DNA of 64,000 bases from the NCBI RefSeq assembly GCF_000798815.1, contig NZ_JTLD01000004.1, positions 186,001 through 250,000 of the forward strand. Direction: 5' to 3'. Every line of letters begins with the position of its first letter. Positions within the stretch are counted from its first letter, which is position 1. This stretch comes from Alistipes sp. ZOR0009. Its GTDB lineage: Bacteria > Bacteroidota > Bacteroidia > Bacteroidales > ZOR0009. The notes under the pieces were generated by a model. That model was not told where the DNA came from. It was given only the letters and a program-made list of their open reading frames with translations, and did no database searches. Shown piece by piece: positions 1-7,826 of the stretch. The translations under genes and the position numbers were made by a program.

Positions 1-1
1 A

Positions 2-523
2 TTCGAGAATCCCACCATCAGCATAGAGAACCTCCCCAACGCCTCGGAGGTAACCTACCAGCCCCTCGAAAAAGACTACATAATGGTGCAGCTATTTAGC
101 GCCATACTCCTATACGCTTCGCTATTTATAGCGCTGCTGCTCGTACTCCTATTCGGATTCGAGCTATTTACCGATAGCATCATCCTCTCGATGCTTCTAT
201 ACGCTGCCCTGTTTCTAGCATGCATCGGACTTCAGGTTTACGTTATTCTTGCAGGATTTAAGTGTAAAGGATTCTGTATCCGCCAGCACGACGTGCTCTA
301 CCGCAGTGGACTCATCTTTAAACGCCAGGTTTCGGTACCGCTTAGTAGAATTCAGCACCTCGAAATCAAGCGCGGCATCTTTTCGAGAATATTCGAGCTG
401 GCAAGCCTCCAAATCTTTACGGCTGGCAGCGGCGCCGTCGACCTAAAAATACCAGGACTGACCCTAGCCGATGCCGAAAAAATTAAGGAACACCTATCCA
501 AAGCCATAGCTCATGAGCAGTAG
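2..523 (+). CDS. PH-domain (bPH2, YdbS-like) membrane protein, 5' partial
   Basis: The frame is open from base 2, upstream of the first ATG at 83, and the extra residues (ending QPLEKDYI just before that ATG) look like the usual N-terminal lead-in of YdbS-type proteins, so the true start lies outside the window. Two hydrophobic segments (roughly 30-50 and 60-80 residues into the visible part) are followed by one bacterial PH domain with the typical SVPLSRIQHLEI and ELASLQIFTAG motifs. It overlaps the next gene by 11 bases, as expected for a ydbS-ydbT pair. Function is unknown; the pair is a predicted inner-membrane complex. The family assignment is firm, the biochemical role is not. Confidence 0.85.
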   Translation, partial: FENPTISIENLPNASEVTYQPLEKDYIMVQLFSAILLYASLFIALLLVLLFGFELFTDSIILSMLLYAALFLACIGLQVYVILAGFKCKGFCIRQHDVLYRSGLIFKRQVSVPLSRIQHLEIKRGIFSRIFELASLQIFTAGSGAVDLKIPGLTLADAEKIKEHLSKAIAHEQ

Positions 524-2000
524 GTCAACCGACATATCGACCCCAACGCGTATGCACCTTGGCGGCATGCTCGTATTCTTTGGCATGTCAATACAGCGCA
601 CCATTCGTGGCGCATGGCCCATCATCGTCATCTACCTTTTTGATAGGGATAGATCGCCTTGGCTACTTTGGGGAGTTGCAGCTGCAGTGGTAGCCATTGC
701 CGTTGCCAACGCCATACTCACCTACCTCAACTTCACCTTTTGCATCGTCAACAGCGAGCTCACCGTTAGCAGCGGCTACATCCGTAAAAAGAAGGTTTCA
801 ATCCCCTTGGCTAAGATCCAAAGCTTAAACCTTAAGCAGAACATCGTCCAGCAGCTCATCAAAATATACACCCTCGAAATTAATACGGCCGGCACCAAGG
901 GGGCCGAGGTAAAGCTACCGGCGCTCGGACTGGCTGCCATCCGCGAAATAGAACGCCAGGTTAGCCTAATCGAAAAAAAGGCAGCAGACGAAAATACGCC
1001 CCTTACCGAACAGCCCACCGACGAGGTGCACCCCATTCTGCACCTCTCGCCGCTCGATCTGCTAAAGGTAGGCATCACCAACAACCACGTAAAGGTTATT
1101 CTTATCACCTTCTCGTTTCTCGTGGGCCTATACAACGACTTGCCGCAACGTTTCCAGGTGCTGGTCGAGCATCACCTCGACACCATCTCCAACCATGCCG
1201 CCCAGCAAGCCATCCTCTACGTGCTGCTGGCCATCGTCAGCGCCATCGTACTATCGGTAGCCGGAGCGGTGGTTGCCAGCTTTGCCTGGTTTTTCAACCT
1301 TAAGCTAACCCACAGCAGCAGCAGCCTAACCCTCGAGGCTGGCCTCATCAACCACAAGCGCATTATTGTCCCCTTCAAAAAGATACAAGCCATTCGATGG
1401 ACATCCAACCCGCTACGCCAGCTTCTGGGGCTATACTCGGTAAGCATCAGCCAAGCGTCGGGCATTGTGGAAACCGAAAAGATGAAAGTACAAATACCGG
1501 GCTGCAGCGCCCAGCAGGTGGCCAGCATAGAGCAATCGGTATGGGGAACCAATATGGTAAACCAGCCAGCAGCCGTGCATCGTAGCCACTGGCTATACAT
1601 GCGAAACCTCTGGCTCGTATTTGGGTTGATCCCTGCCGCCCTAGCAACCACCACGGGCTACTTGGCTAGCAACAACCTAGTATGGGGTTGGATTTGGGCC
1701 CTTGCCTACATTCCCTTTGCCCTCCTTGCATGGAAAAAGCGCTACTTCTACCTAAACGAAACAACGCTTGTGGCATCAAGCGGCAGCATCAGCCACGAAA
1801 AGGTAATGATTCCGCTGCGCAAGATTCAGGGGATATCGGTTCGGCAGTCTATCTGGCAAAAAAAAGGAGCAAGAGCCAGCGTAAGCCTATACACCGCTGG
1901 CGAAACCATCACGCTTCCCCAAGTGGAGGCCAGCATAGCCTTTGCCCTTCGCGACTACGCGCTATACCTAGCCGAAAGCGACCACGAGCCTTGGATGTAG
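513..2000 (+). CDS. Triple PH-domain (bPH2, YdbT-like) membrane protein
   Basis: This 495-residue protein has three copies of the bacterial PH domain, each marked by a motif of the type V(S/I)(I/V)PLxKIQ: about residues 95-150 (VSIPLAKIQSL), 285-345 (IIVPFKKIQAI) and 425-480 (VMIPLRKIQGI). Pairs of membrane segments precede each domain (about 30-65, 190-260 and 365-410). The layout is that of YdbT, the usual partner of YdbS. Its start codon overlaps the end of the upstream PH gene, so the two are translationally coupled. The reaction or ligand is unknown. No internal break is seen. Confidence 0.85.
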   Translation: MSSRSTDISTPTRMHLGGMLVFFGMSIQRTIRGAWPIIVIYLFDRDRSPWLLWGVAAAVVAIAVANAILTYLNFTFCIVNSELTVSSGYIRKKKVSIPLAKIQSLNLKQNIVQQLIKIYTLEINTAGTKGAEVKLPALGLAAIREIERQVSLIEKKAADENTPLTEQPTDEVHPILHLSPLDLLKVGITNNHVKVILITFSFLVGLYNDLPQRFQVLVEHHLDTISNHAAQQAILYVLLAIVSAIVLSVAGAVVASFAWFFNLKLTHSSSSLTLEAGLINHKRIIVPFKKIQAIRWTSNPLRQLLGLYSVSISQASGIVETEKMKVQIPGCSAQQVASIEQSVWGTNMVNQPAAVHRSHWLYMRNLWLVFGLIPAALATTTGYLASNNLVWGWIWALAYIPFALLAWKKRYFYLNETTLVASSGSISHEKVMIPLRKIQGISVRQSIWQKKGARASVSLYTAGETITLPQVEASIAFALRDYALYLAESDHEPWM

Positions 2001-2034
2001 CCCTTGCCACTCCTCCAAATCCCCACATCCTTCT

Positions 2035-2057
2035 CCCTGCTATCCAGCGTAGCAGGG
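2035..2057 (+). terminator. Possible terminator hairpin after the PH gene pair
   Basis: CCCTGCTA and TAGCAGGG form an 8-bp stem with a 7-base loop, 35 bases after the stop codon. There is no clear T-run, so it may be a weak or processed 3' end rather than a strong intrinsic terminator. Confidence 0.4.
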
Positions 2058-2210
2058 GCTGTGGACTGTAGACAAAACCTGAAAAAATAGCGCCATGCGG
2101 TTGCCATTACACAATTGTTGCTATTTTTGAAACTCGATAAATACCGACGCCACAAACGTCGCATAAAAAATTACAAAAAGTAAGCAGGTAAATAACCAAT
2201 AACACAACCG

Positions 2211-2900
2211 ATGCAGGAGGAAATAAAAAAGCACAGCAAGAAAATATTTAGCATTGCTGGCAATCGCAACGCCAGCATAGCCAAAAAAGTAAGAGAAGTA
2301 CTTCTCGAAATACTCATCATCTTTATCGCCGTAAGCATATCCGTATGGTTTCATAACCAAAACGAAAAGAAGCATCAGCAGGAGGAGGTTAAGGAGTTCC
2401 TAACCGACATAAAAGAAGATCTGCTAAAAGATAGGGCAACCTACCTCCGCCACGTTCAATACCACAACAGCGATTCCCTCCTCTACCAAAAGATTATCCG
2501 GGTAACAAAGAGCAGCTCCGACACCACCAAGATAAAGATCAACTTCGTGGTAAGATCCCTCAACCTATCATGCGGCAACTACGAGGGCTTTAAGACAAGC
2601 GGCAAAATTGGCTACATCAAAAACAAGGAGCTCAAGAAAAAGCTGCTCGCCTACTACGAAGACAACATTCCCAACCTAAAATTTGGACAAACCTACTACA
2701 GCCAGGAGTCGAACAAGTTTATCGAAACCATTTTCGATAACGCCGAAAACCTGATGAGCTACGTTTGCACCAACCGCGTAAAATCAAAAGCCCAAAACTT
2801 TCTCCTTATATCATCGTCCATAAATGACCAAATGAAAAAATCCGTAACGGAAATCGATGCCATACTCCACGAAATAGCCAAGGAAGTTCCCCAAGAGTAG
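2211..2900 (+). CDS. Small membrane-anchored protein of unknown function (DUF6090-like)
   Basis: The 229-residue product has a basic N-terminus, one strong membrane segment at about residues 29-46 (ILIIFIAVSISVWF), then HNQNEKK and a long helical, charged region. A C-terminal soluble part is rich in Lys, Glu and Tyr. The order 'EILIIFIAVSISVWFHNQNE...' resembles the DUF6090 family of Bacteroidota (one TM helix followed by a WN(E/D) segment), for which no function is known. The gene stands alone, 210 bases after the PH pair and just before a 21-bp repeat array. Family membership is from recall of the pattern, not from a search. Confidence 0.65.
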   Translation: MQEEIKKHSKKIFSIAGNRNASIAKKVREVLLEILIIFIAVSISVWFHNQNEKKHQQEEVKEFLTDIKEDLLKDRATYLRHVQYHNSDSLLYQKIIRVTKSSSDTTKIKINFVVRSLNLSCGNYEGFKTSGKIGYIKNKELKKKLLAYYEDNIPNLKFGQTYYSQESNKFIETIFDNAENLMSYVCTNRVKSKAQNFLLISSSINDQMKKSVTEIDAILHEIAKEVPQE

Positions 2901-2920
2901 CTTACGCAAAGTAGCATACC

Positions 2921-3172
2921 CATCGACCCATTTTATATCGATGGGGGATCTCCGAGAGGGGGCATCGATACTTTTTGTATCCCCATCGACCCAAAAAGTA
3001 TCGGCATCGACCAAAATTGCATCCCCATCGACCGAATTTGCATCGGCATCGACCGAATTTGCATCGGCAACCACCAAAAAAGTATCGGCATCGATGCTTT
3101 TTGCATCCCCATCGACCCAAAAAGTATCGGCACCGACCAAATTTGCATACCCATCGACCAAATTTGTATCGA
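2921..3172. repeat. Degenerate 21-bp tandem repeat array A (12 units)
   Basis: Units begin CATCGACC and end GCATCGG or GCATCCC; eleven of twelve 21-base units are recognisable (2921, then 2963, 2984, 3005, 3026, 3047, 3068, 3089, 3110, 3131, 3152) and the second (2942-2962) has diverged. The period never slips. The middle of the unit alternates between AAAAAG, AATTTG and CTTTTTG. All frames are open on both strands because the units lack stop codons; the minus strand would read as heptapeptides of the type (V/I)D(A/G)D(A/T)xx. It lies between two convergent genes. There are no spacers, so it is not CRISPR. Confidence 0.9.
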
Positions 3173-3175
3173 TGG

Positions 3176-3985
3176 CTACCCTATTTTTAAGGATGTCATC
3201 GTTAATGAGCCACCAACGGGCTTATCATTAAAGAACTTAATCTCCTCGTTTTTATCCTGCAGCGCAACGGCATAAAGCAGCGGCAGGAAGTGCTCGGGGG
3301 TCGGTATCGACAGCTCAAAAGCCTTACCCAGCTTCGAGTAGCCAACCAACGCCTGGTGGTTCCCATCCAAGATAAGCTCCTTCATTTTATCGTTGGCCTC
3401 ATTGGCCCAATCGTAGCCGTAGCATTCGTTAAGCTGCTGCCAACGAATCATTCCAAGATTATGAACCAAGTTGCCGCTTCCCACAATCAAAACGCCCTTA
3501 TGGCGCAAGCTGTAAAGCTCCCTGGCCAGCTCGTAATGCTGCTGCGGCGTTTTGTAGTAATCGAGGCTTAGCTCTATTACCGGAATGTTTGCCTTGGGGT
3601 ACATGGGCCTAACTACCGTCCACGCGCCATGATCTAGCCCCCACTTCTCATCCAGCACCACCTCGGTGCTCGCCGCCATGCGCTTAACCTCCCTGGCCAG
3701 CTGCGGCATTCCTGGGGCTGGGTACTGGATGTCGTACAGCTCTTTCGGAAAACCGCCAAAGTCGTGAATCGTGGCAGGCTGCTCCATGGCCGTCACCTTC
3801 GTCCCCTGCGTCTCCCAATGGGCCGAAATAACAACAATAGCTTGGGGCGTTTCAATCTCCTTCGAAATATCCCTAAACCCCGTAACGAATTCATTCTCCT
3901 CAACGGCATTCATCGGGCTGCCATGTCCCAAAAAAAGAACTGGCATTTTCGGCGTGCTCGCCATCCATTCACCAACTATACGCAT
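3176..3985 (-). CDS. ygiD: LigB-type extradiol dioxygenase (4,5-DOPA dioxygenase family)
   Basis: The product (269 residues from the ATG at 3985) matches the YgiD/LigB non-haem iron family, which opens catechol rings such as that of L-DOPA. Metal-site and active-site signatures are visible: FLGHGSPMNA near the N-terminus, VISAHWE, HDFGGFPKELYDI, GLDHGAW and VGSGNLVHNL. E. coli YgiD is about the same length. The longer frame to 4024 opens with TTG and is unlikely; a further ATG at 3964 (MASTPKMPVLFLGHG) would also fit the family N-terminus. It is convergent with the upstream membrane-protein gene and its stop is four bases from repeat array A. The natural substrate in this organism is unknown. 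Confidence 0.85.
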   Translation of the reverse strand: MRIVGEWMASTPKMPVLFLGHGSPMNAVEENEFVTGFRDISKEIETPQAIVVISAHWETQGTKVTAMEQPATIHDFGGFPKELYDIQYPAPGMPQLAREVKRMAASTEVVLDEKWGLDHGAWTVVRPMYPKANIPVIELSLDYYKTPQQHYELARELYSLRHKGVLIVGSGNLVHNLGMIRWQQLNECYGYDWANEANDKMKELILDGNHQALVGYSKLGKAFELSIPTPEHFLPLLYAVALQDKNEEIKFFNDKPVGGSLTMTSLKIG

Positions 3986-4163
3986 TTCATCAAGTTTTGT
4001 ACCCACTACCATTCCCAATGGCAAGGCTAAGGGCGATTATAAAAATCTTCACCTATCCACCTCACGCAGCATAAAAGCCTCCTTTAGCCCGCAGCCCGCC
4101 ATCGAAAATGATTTTAGGTTATCGTACATGCTCGTAGATTTTCGCTTAAACAATACTATCGTT

Positions 4164-4730
4164 CTACTTTAGCACAATTCGGATATCAAGCACGAAGATG
4201 TCATCAATAACCTTATCGCCAAGGCTATCGAAAAATGATTTAGACCCGTATCGTACATCGAACTTAGAGCGGTCTACCTTCAGCTGGGCCAAGTAGGCGT
4301 TGTCCTTCTTGGTAATATCAACCGAAATTTTGTCCGACTTCCCCTTTATCGTTAGCACACCCGTCAAGGTAGCCTTACCGTTGGCAAATCGGGTGGCCTT
4401 TGTTACCTTAAATGCCGAGGTTGGAAACTTCTCCACGCCAAAAAAGTCGTCCGACTTTAGGTGACCAACAAGCTTTTGGTTGTAGCCGGCATCCTTAAGG
4501 TCGCTATTCGTGATCGAGTTCATATCCATCACCACCTCTCCGCCAGCAATGCTGCCTTTCTTCACCTCAAGATAGCCGCTCTTCACCTTAATTCCTCCCG
4601 TATGAGAGCCACCAATCTTATTCCCAGTCCAGCTAACGGCTGATTTTGTAACGTCGATCTCACTCTTTTGGGCCGATACCGATAGGGCTCCTGCTAGCAG
4701 AAGAACACCTAAAACTTTCACTCTTTTCAT
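4164..4730 (-). CDS. YceI family periplasmic protein
   Basis: A 188-residue secreted protein: a signal peptide (MKRVKVLGVLLLAGALSVSAQ) is followed by a lipocalin-like YceI domain. Typical signatures are VSWTGNKIGG, GGEVVMDMNSI, HLKSDDFFGVEKFPTSAF, and TGVLTIKGKSDKI. YceI proteins bind isoprenoid-type lipids; the exact ligand cannot be deduced. A -7 promoter match (TACCTTTG on the minus strand, 4860-4867) lies about 130 bases upstream, leaving a long leader that can fold (see separate entry). It is followed, same strand, by ygiD at a gap of about 180 bases. Confidence 0.9.
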   Translation of the reverse strand: MKRVKVLGVLLLAGALSVSAQKSEIDVTKSAVSWTGNKIGGSHTGGIKVKSGYLEVKKGSIAGGEVVMDMNSITNSDLKDAGYNQKLVGHLKSDDFFGVEKFPTSAFKVTKATRFANGKATLTGVLTIKGKSDKISVDITKKDNAYLAQLKVDRSKFDVRYGSKSFFDSLGDKVIDDIFVLDIRIVLK

Positions 4731-4760
4731 CCTACAAGTTGTTTTAAATGGTTGGATGCA

Positions 4761-4814
4761 ACCCGCATCAGCAGCGCTTACCCATTCCTAGCTGCGGCTG
4801 CAAGCCATGCGGGT
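4761..4814 (-). promoter_or_regulatory. Foldable 5' leader of the YceI gene
   Basis: Between the -7 element (4860-4867) and the start codon the leader contains arms ACCCGCAT (4761-4768) and ATGCGGGT (4807-4814), with a nested CAGC/GCTG pairing inside. The hairpin sits about 30 bases ahead of the start codon. Whether it regulates anything is unknown; it does not match a riboswitch class I recognise. Confidence 0.4.
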
Positions 4815-4949
4815 GTCATACCGTAAAATTTAAGCCGCTACTAGCAGCTCATTACGATACAAAGGTAGAGAAGGCCCCTTTTTTTACACTTGATCTATGG
4901 TAAGAAATGCAGCTGACCTATGGTAAGGAGATCGACTCCCACCCTTCCG

Positions 4950-5525
4950 CTATCGCTGCCTCCGAATTCGGCTAAGGCTCTCGGGGGTGATGCCCAAGTA
5001 CGACGCAATGTATACCAGCGGCACGCGCTGAAATATTTCGGGATTTTCTTTTAGCATCTCGTTGTACCTATCAACGGCCGACTCCCACATCGTTGCGTTT
5101 AGCCGGCTCAGCGCATTTACGTATGCCTTCTGAAACAGAATTCGGAAATACCGCTCAAGGCTTGGGATGTCGGCCAGCAGCTCCTCAAACCGCTCGCGCG
5201 AGATCCGCAGCAAGTTCGAATCCTCCAACGCCTCCATGTTGTACCTCGATGGCCTTTGCGAGAAGAAGCTTTCCAGGTCGCTAATCCAGCTGTTATCCAT
5301 CCTAATCTGGTAGATATGCTCGCCCCCTTTCATGTCGATGTAGTACGATCGCAAGCACCCCTTGGTAACGAAGTACAGGTAGCTGCAAACCTCACCAGCA
5401 GCCAAAACCTCCCTCCGTTTCTTCACCATCACCGGCTCGAAAGCCAATCGTATTTTGGCCTCATCCTCCTCGGTTATAGCCGACCACTTACCCAAGTAGT
5501 ACAGCAGCTTGTTATCGTCCTTCAT
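4950..5525 (-). CDS. Crp/Fnr family transcriptional regulator
   Basis: The 191-residue protein has an N-terminal cyclic-nucleotide-binding fold (about residues 25-120: EVLAAGEVCSYLYFVTKGCL, then IRMDNSWISDLESFFSQRPS) and a C-terminal helix-turn-helix (VPLVYIASYLGITPESLSRI). This arrangement is the small Crp-like regulator common in Bacteroidota. No Fnr-type cysteine cluster is seen. The ATG at 5525 is used because the frame's upstream start (5531) is TTG. A -7 match (TAAATTTG on the minus strand, 5551-5558) lies 26 bases upstream. The regulator is followed by the YceI gene, which could be a target, but that is inference. Confidence 0.85.
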   Translation of the reverse strand: MKDDNKLLYYLGKWSAITEEDEAKIRLAFEPVMVKKRREVLAAGEVCSYLYFVTKGCLRSYYIDMKGGEHIYQIRMDNSWISDLESFFSQRPSRYNMEALEDSNLLRISRERFEELLADIPSLERYFRILFQKAYVNALSRLNATMWESAVDRYNEMLKENPEIFQRVPLVYIASYLGITPESLSRIRRQR

Positions 5526-5752
5526 TCTCAAATCGTATTGCGTCGGTGTACAAATTTAAGTGAAAGTTGGAAATAGCAGCAGGGAACTCCCACGTAACGT
5601 TTTTTTGGCGCAAAGAAATATGGATATACGTTATACTCATATTTTAGCTGCAAACCTATCTTCAGCACATAAGCCGGCTGATATGCATATAGAGATTGCC
5701 TAAACAACAATCAACCGCTAGCCTACTTTAGGCAAAAAACTATAATAAATCC

Positions 5753-5760
5753 TATTTTTG
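5753..5760 (+). promoter_or_regulatory. -7 promoter element for the orphan secreted protein
   Basis: TATTTTTG matches TAnnTTTG 42 bases before the start codon. The expected -33 TTTG is only approximated (TTTA at 5727). Confidence 0.5.
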
Positions 5761-5802
5761 CATCAAATTATTAATCAAATAACATTTAAATTTTTCTACT
5801 AA

Positions 5803-7575
5803 ATGAAAAAATTGGTATTGCTTCTAACCGCTGCTTTTATAACCTGTAGCTTATGGGCAGGTGATCTTAAACTAGAAAAGGAAAAGGCAACTTTAAAAAT
5901 TCAAGTGCCTCCCCTCGAAAACCTACTATCAAAAGATGTAACCTACAAGTTTATCTACCCAAAAGAGTTAAGACATTACATCGAAAGTAATTTGAATAAT
6001 TATACTCGAGAATTCTGCGATGTCGACGGTGATGTTAACGATTATCCTCGCAGGTTACTCGCAAAGAAGATATTTGGCGACATCCCTACCGATTACACAT
6101 TCGAGCTAATTACTGATGGTATAACCCCTTTAGTGCGCATAGGAGCTCCCTATACCAGTCCCGATTACAAAGACGGTTTTGTTCAAGATTTTCAATGTAC
6201 CTTCCCTGCAAAGCTTAAAGTTTACAAAGGGAAAGAATTAATCCATGAATTGGTGGTAGATGATGGTGGGCAACCCTATAAGGTAACTCTTTTTGACAAT
6301 TATAGGCTAGATCCTAGCAACTATCAGCAGCCCTACGTCGGTTTTCCTTCTGCTGATGCTCTTGAAAATGCGTTAAAAGCAGGCAGCCCCACCCTTAAGA
6401 AATTCTGCTTCTTAGCCGAATATAAGCTGTATTGCGAAATATACAATAGGGCATGCACTGCGCTACTCAACCTATATGGCGAATATTCCTTTAAAACAAC
6501 AATTCCCATAAATATAGTAAATCCTAAAGAGGCCTCTTCCTATGAAGATTACAACCAGTATGCCAACGAGCTTCTCTCCTTTCTAAGTACCACTACCTCC
6601 TTCGATGCTATTAAAGAGAACAACGAAAAACTAAAAAAATCGGCCGAATTTTTCGAATCCTATGCTAAAAAGGAAAATTTAGACAAAAACTTAAAGCTTG
6701 CCTGCCTAAAAAATGCAGCAATTTCTCGCATCTTAATAGGGGATATCAACCAAGCCTTCCTTCTGATTCGCGACCACGATAACATTGGCTTCAGAGTTTT
6801 TGGGAGTCTCCGCTCTGTTCTATTCGACTTATTCAACGTATTCTCGTATCGAAGCTACTACCAATCCTTTGACGAAAAGAAAGATGTCATTGAATCTATG
6901 ACGCTAAACGACTACTTCGAAAAAGAGCTCAATGCTCGTATTTTGGCTGATACTCAAAAGCAAATTGCAGATTTGGCCGCAGTCCAAGAGCGCATTAAAA
7001 ATAAAAATGCAACCATGGATAAGCGCAACATCTATGGAGCACAAACAATTGTAAACTACAAAAATGGAACATATCGCAGCTGCTATTCTAATATTGTATT
7101 TTACGATCTAGATGCAAATGGCAATCTATCTACATCTTGTGGTACCCACATTAAAACATACATTCACTTCCCTTATGGTACAACACGCTTTTTAGGCGAC
7201 ATTCAGTCTGTAATAACAACAGCGAAAGATTCAAGTAAAAATGTGTTCATTCCCATTCTTATCACAGATAATCCCATTTTTAACATTAAGATTCTTTGTG
7301 AATACAAGTTTTCTATCAACGGATTTAACGTCCTTGTAGACAGAACTGCCTATAGCGACAATGCCTTCATTATCGAGCCAATCGCCAATAATCCCAAAAG
7401 AAGAGGTTATCGTCTCTCCCAAATTGTTTCTATAAGTGAGTGCCCTAGCTGGATAAGCGAAAACAAAGCACTCAAAGATGCTATCAATGCGGGTTCAATA
7501 AAAAATACCGAAGAGGGTTTGAAAAAGCTACTTCCCCTTCTACAGGCAGAAAAACTCCCTCTAAAAGAGTTGTAA
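5803..7575 (+). CDS. Secreted protein of unknown function, 590 residues
   Basis: I do not recognise a family. An N-terminal signal peptide is clear (MKKLVLLLTAAFITCSLWAG). The mature part has a first section (to about residue 220) rich in aromatic and beta-prone residues, a helical, Lys/Glu-rich middle (about 250-420, e.g. NNEKLKKSAEFFESYAKKE and AVQERIKNKN), and a final beta-rich section. No metal, nucleophile or repeat motif is obvious. The gene is AT-richer than its neighbours and stands alone with its own -7 element at 5753 and a hairpin after it, which suggests an accessory gene. Location is probably periplasm or cell surface. Confidence 0.75.
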   Translation: MKKLVLLLTAAFITCSLWAGDLKLEKEKATLKIQVPPLENLLSKDVTYKFIYPKELRHYIESNLNNYTREFCDVDGDVNDYPRRLLAKKIFGDIPTDYTFELITDGITPLVRIGAPYTSPDYKDGFVQDFQCTFPAKLKVYKGKELIHELVVDDGGQPYKVTLFDNYRLDPSNYQQPYVGFPSADALENALKAGSPTLKKFCFLAEYKLYCEIYNRACTALLNLYGEYSFKTTIPINIVNPKEASSYEDYNQYANELLSFLSTTTSFDAIKENNEKLKKSAEFFESYAKKENLDKNLKLACLKNAAISRILIGDINQAFLLIRDHDNIGFRVFGSLRSVLFDLFNVFSYRSYYQSFDEKKDVIESMTLNDYFEKELNARILADTQKQIADLAAVQERIKNKNATMDKRNIYGAQTIVNYKNGTYRSCYSNIVFYDLDANGNLSTSCGTHIKTYIHFPYGTTRFLGDIQSVITTAKDSSKNVFIPILITDNPIFNIKILCEYKFSINGFNVLVDRTAYSDNAFIIEPIANNPKRRGYRLSQIVSISECPSWISENKALKDAINAGSIKNTEEGLKKLLPLLQAEKLPLKEL

Positions 7576-7617
7576 CCCCTTCTTAGTCGCTCGTTAAAAA
7601 AATGATACAGAATATAA

Positions 7618-7649
7618 AGCTGCCTGTCAAAATAGCTAGACAGGCAGCT
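7618..7649 (+). terminator. Strong hairpin after the orphan secreted protein
   Basis: AGCTGCCTGTC and GACAGGCAGCT are perfect 11-base arms around a 10-base loop. No T-run follows directly, so it may be a stabilising 3' end rather than a classical intrinsic terminator. Confidence 0.6.
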
Positions 7650-7826
7650 ATCTCGTCCTAATAATAGGTTGACACAAAAAAGTAGCCTATGTCAGCTAAT
7701 AGTAGGACAAAACACCAGCTTGCGACCCCCTTTTCCCCCTTTGCGCCACCTCTTACCCAGCTGCAGCCTTTCAACTTCCCCCTAAAATCGCTATCTTCGT
7801 GCTTCGTTTATCTTTATACCTCACCC

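Noticed and set aside
2811-3161. Minus-strand frame of 116 codons over array A
   Set aside because: Both strands are open over the array simply because the 21-base unit has no stop; there is no independent coding evidence. It is kept as a repeat.
2921-3172. CRISPR array
   Set aside because: All three arrays have head-to-tail degenerate units with no unique spacers, and there are no cas genes.
7689-7826. Longer start for topB
   Set aside because: The added 46 residues are low-complexity and precede the conserved N-terminal VKLCIAEKPS.
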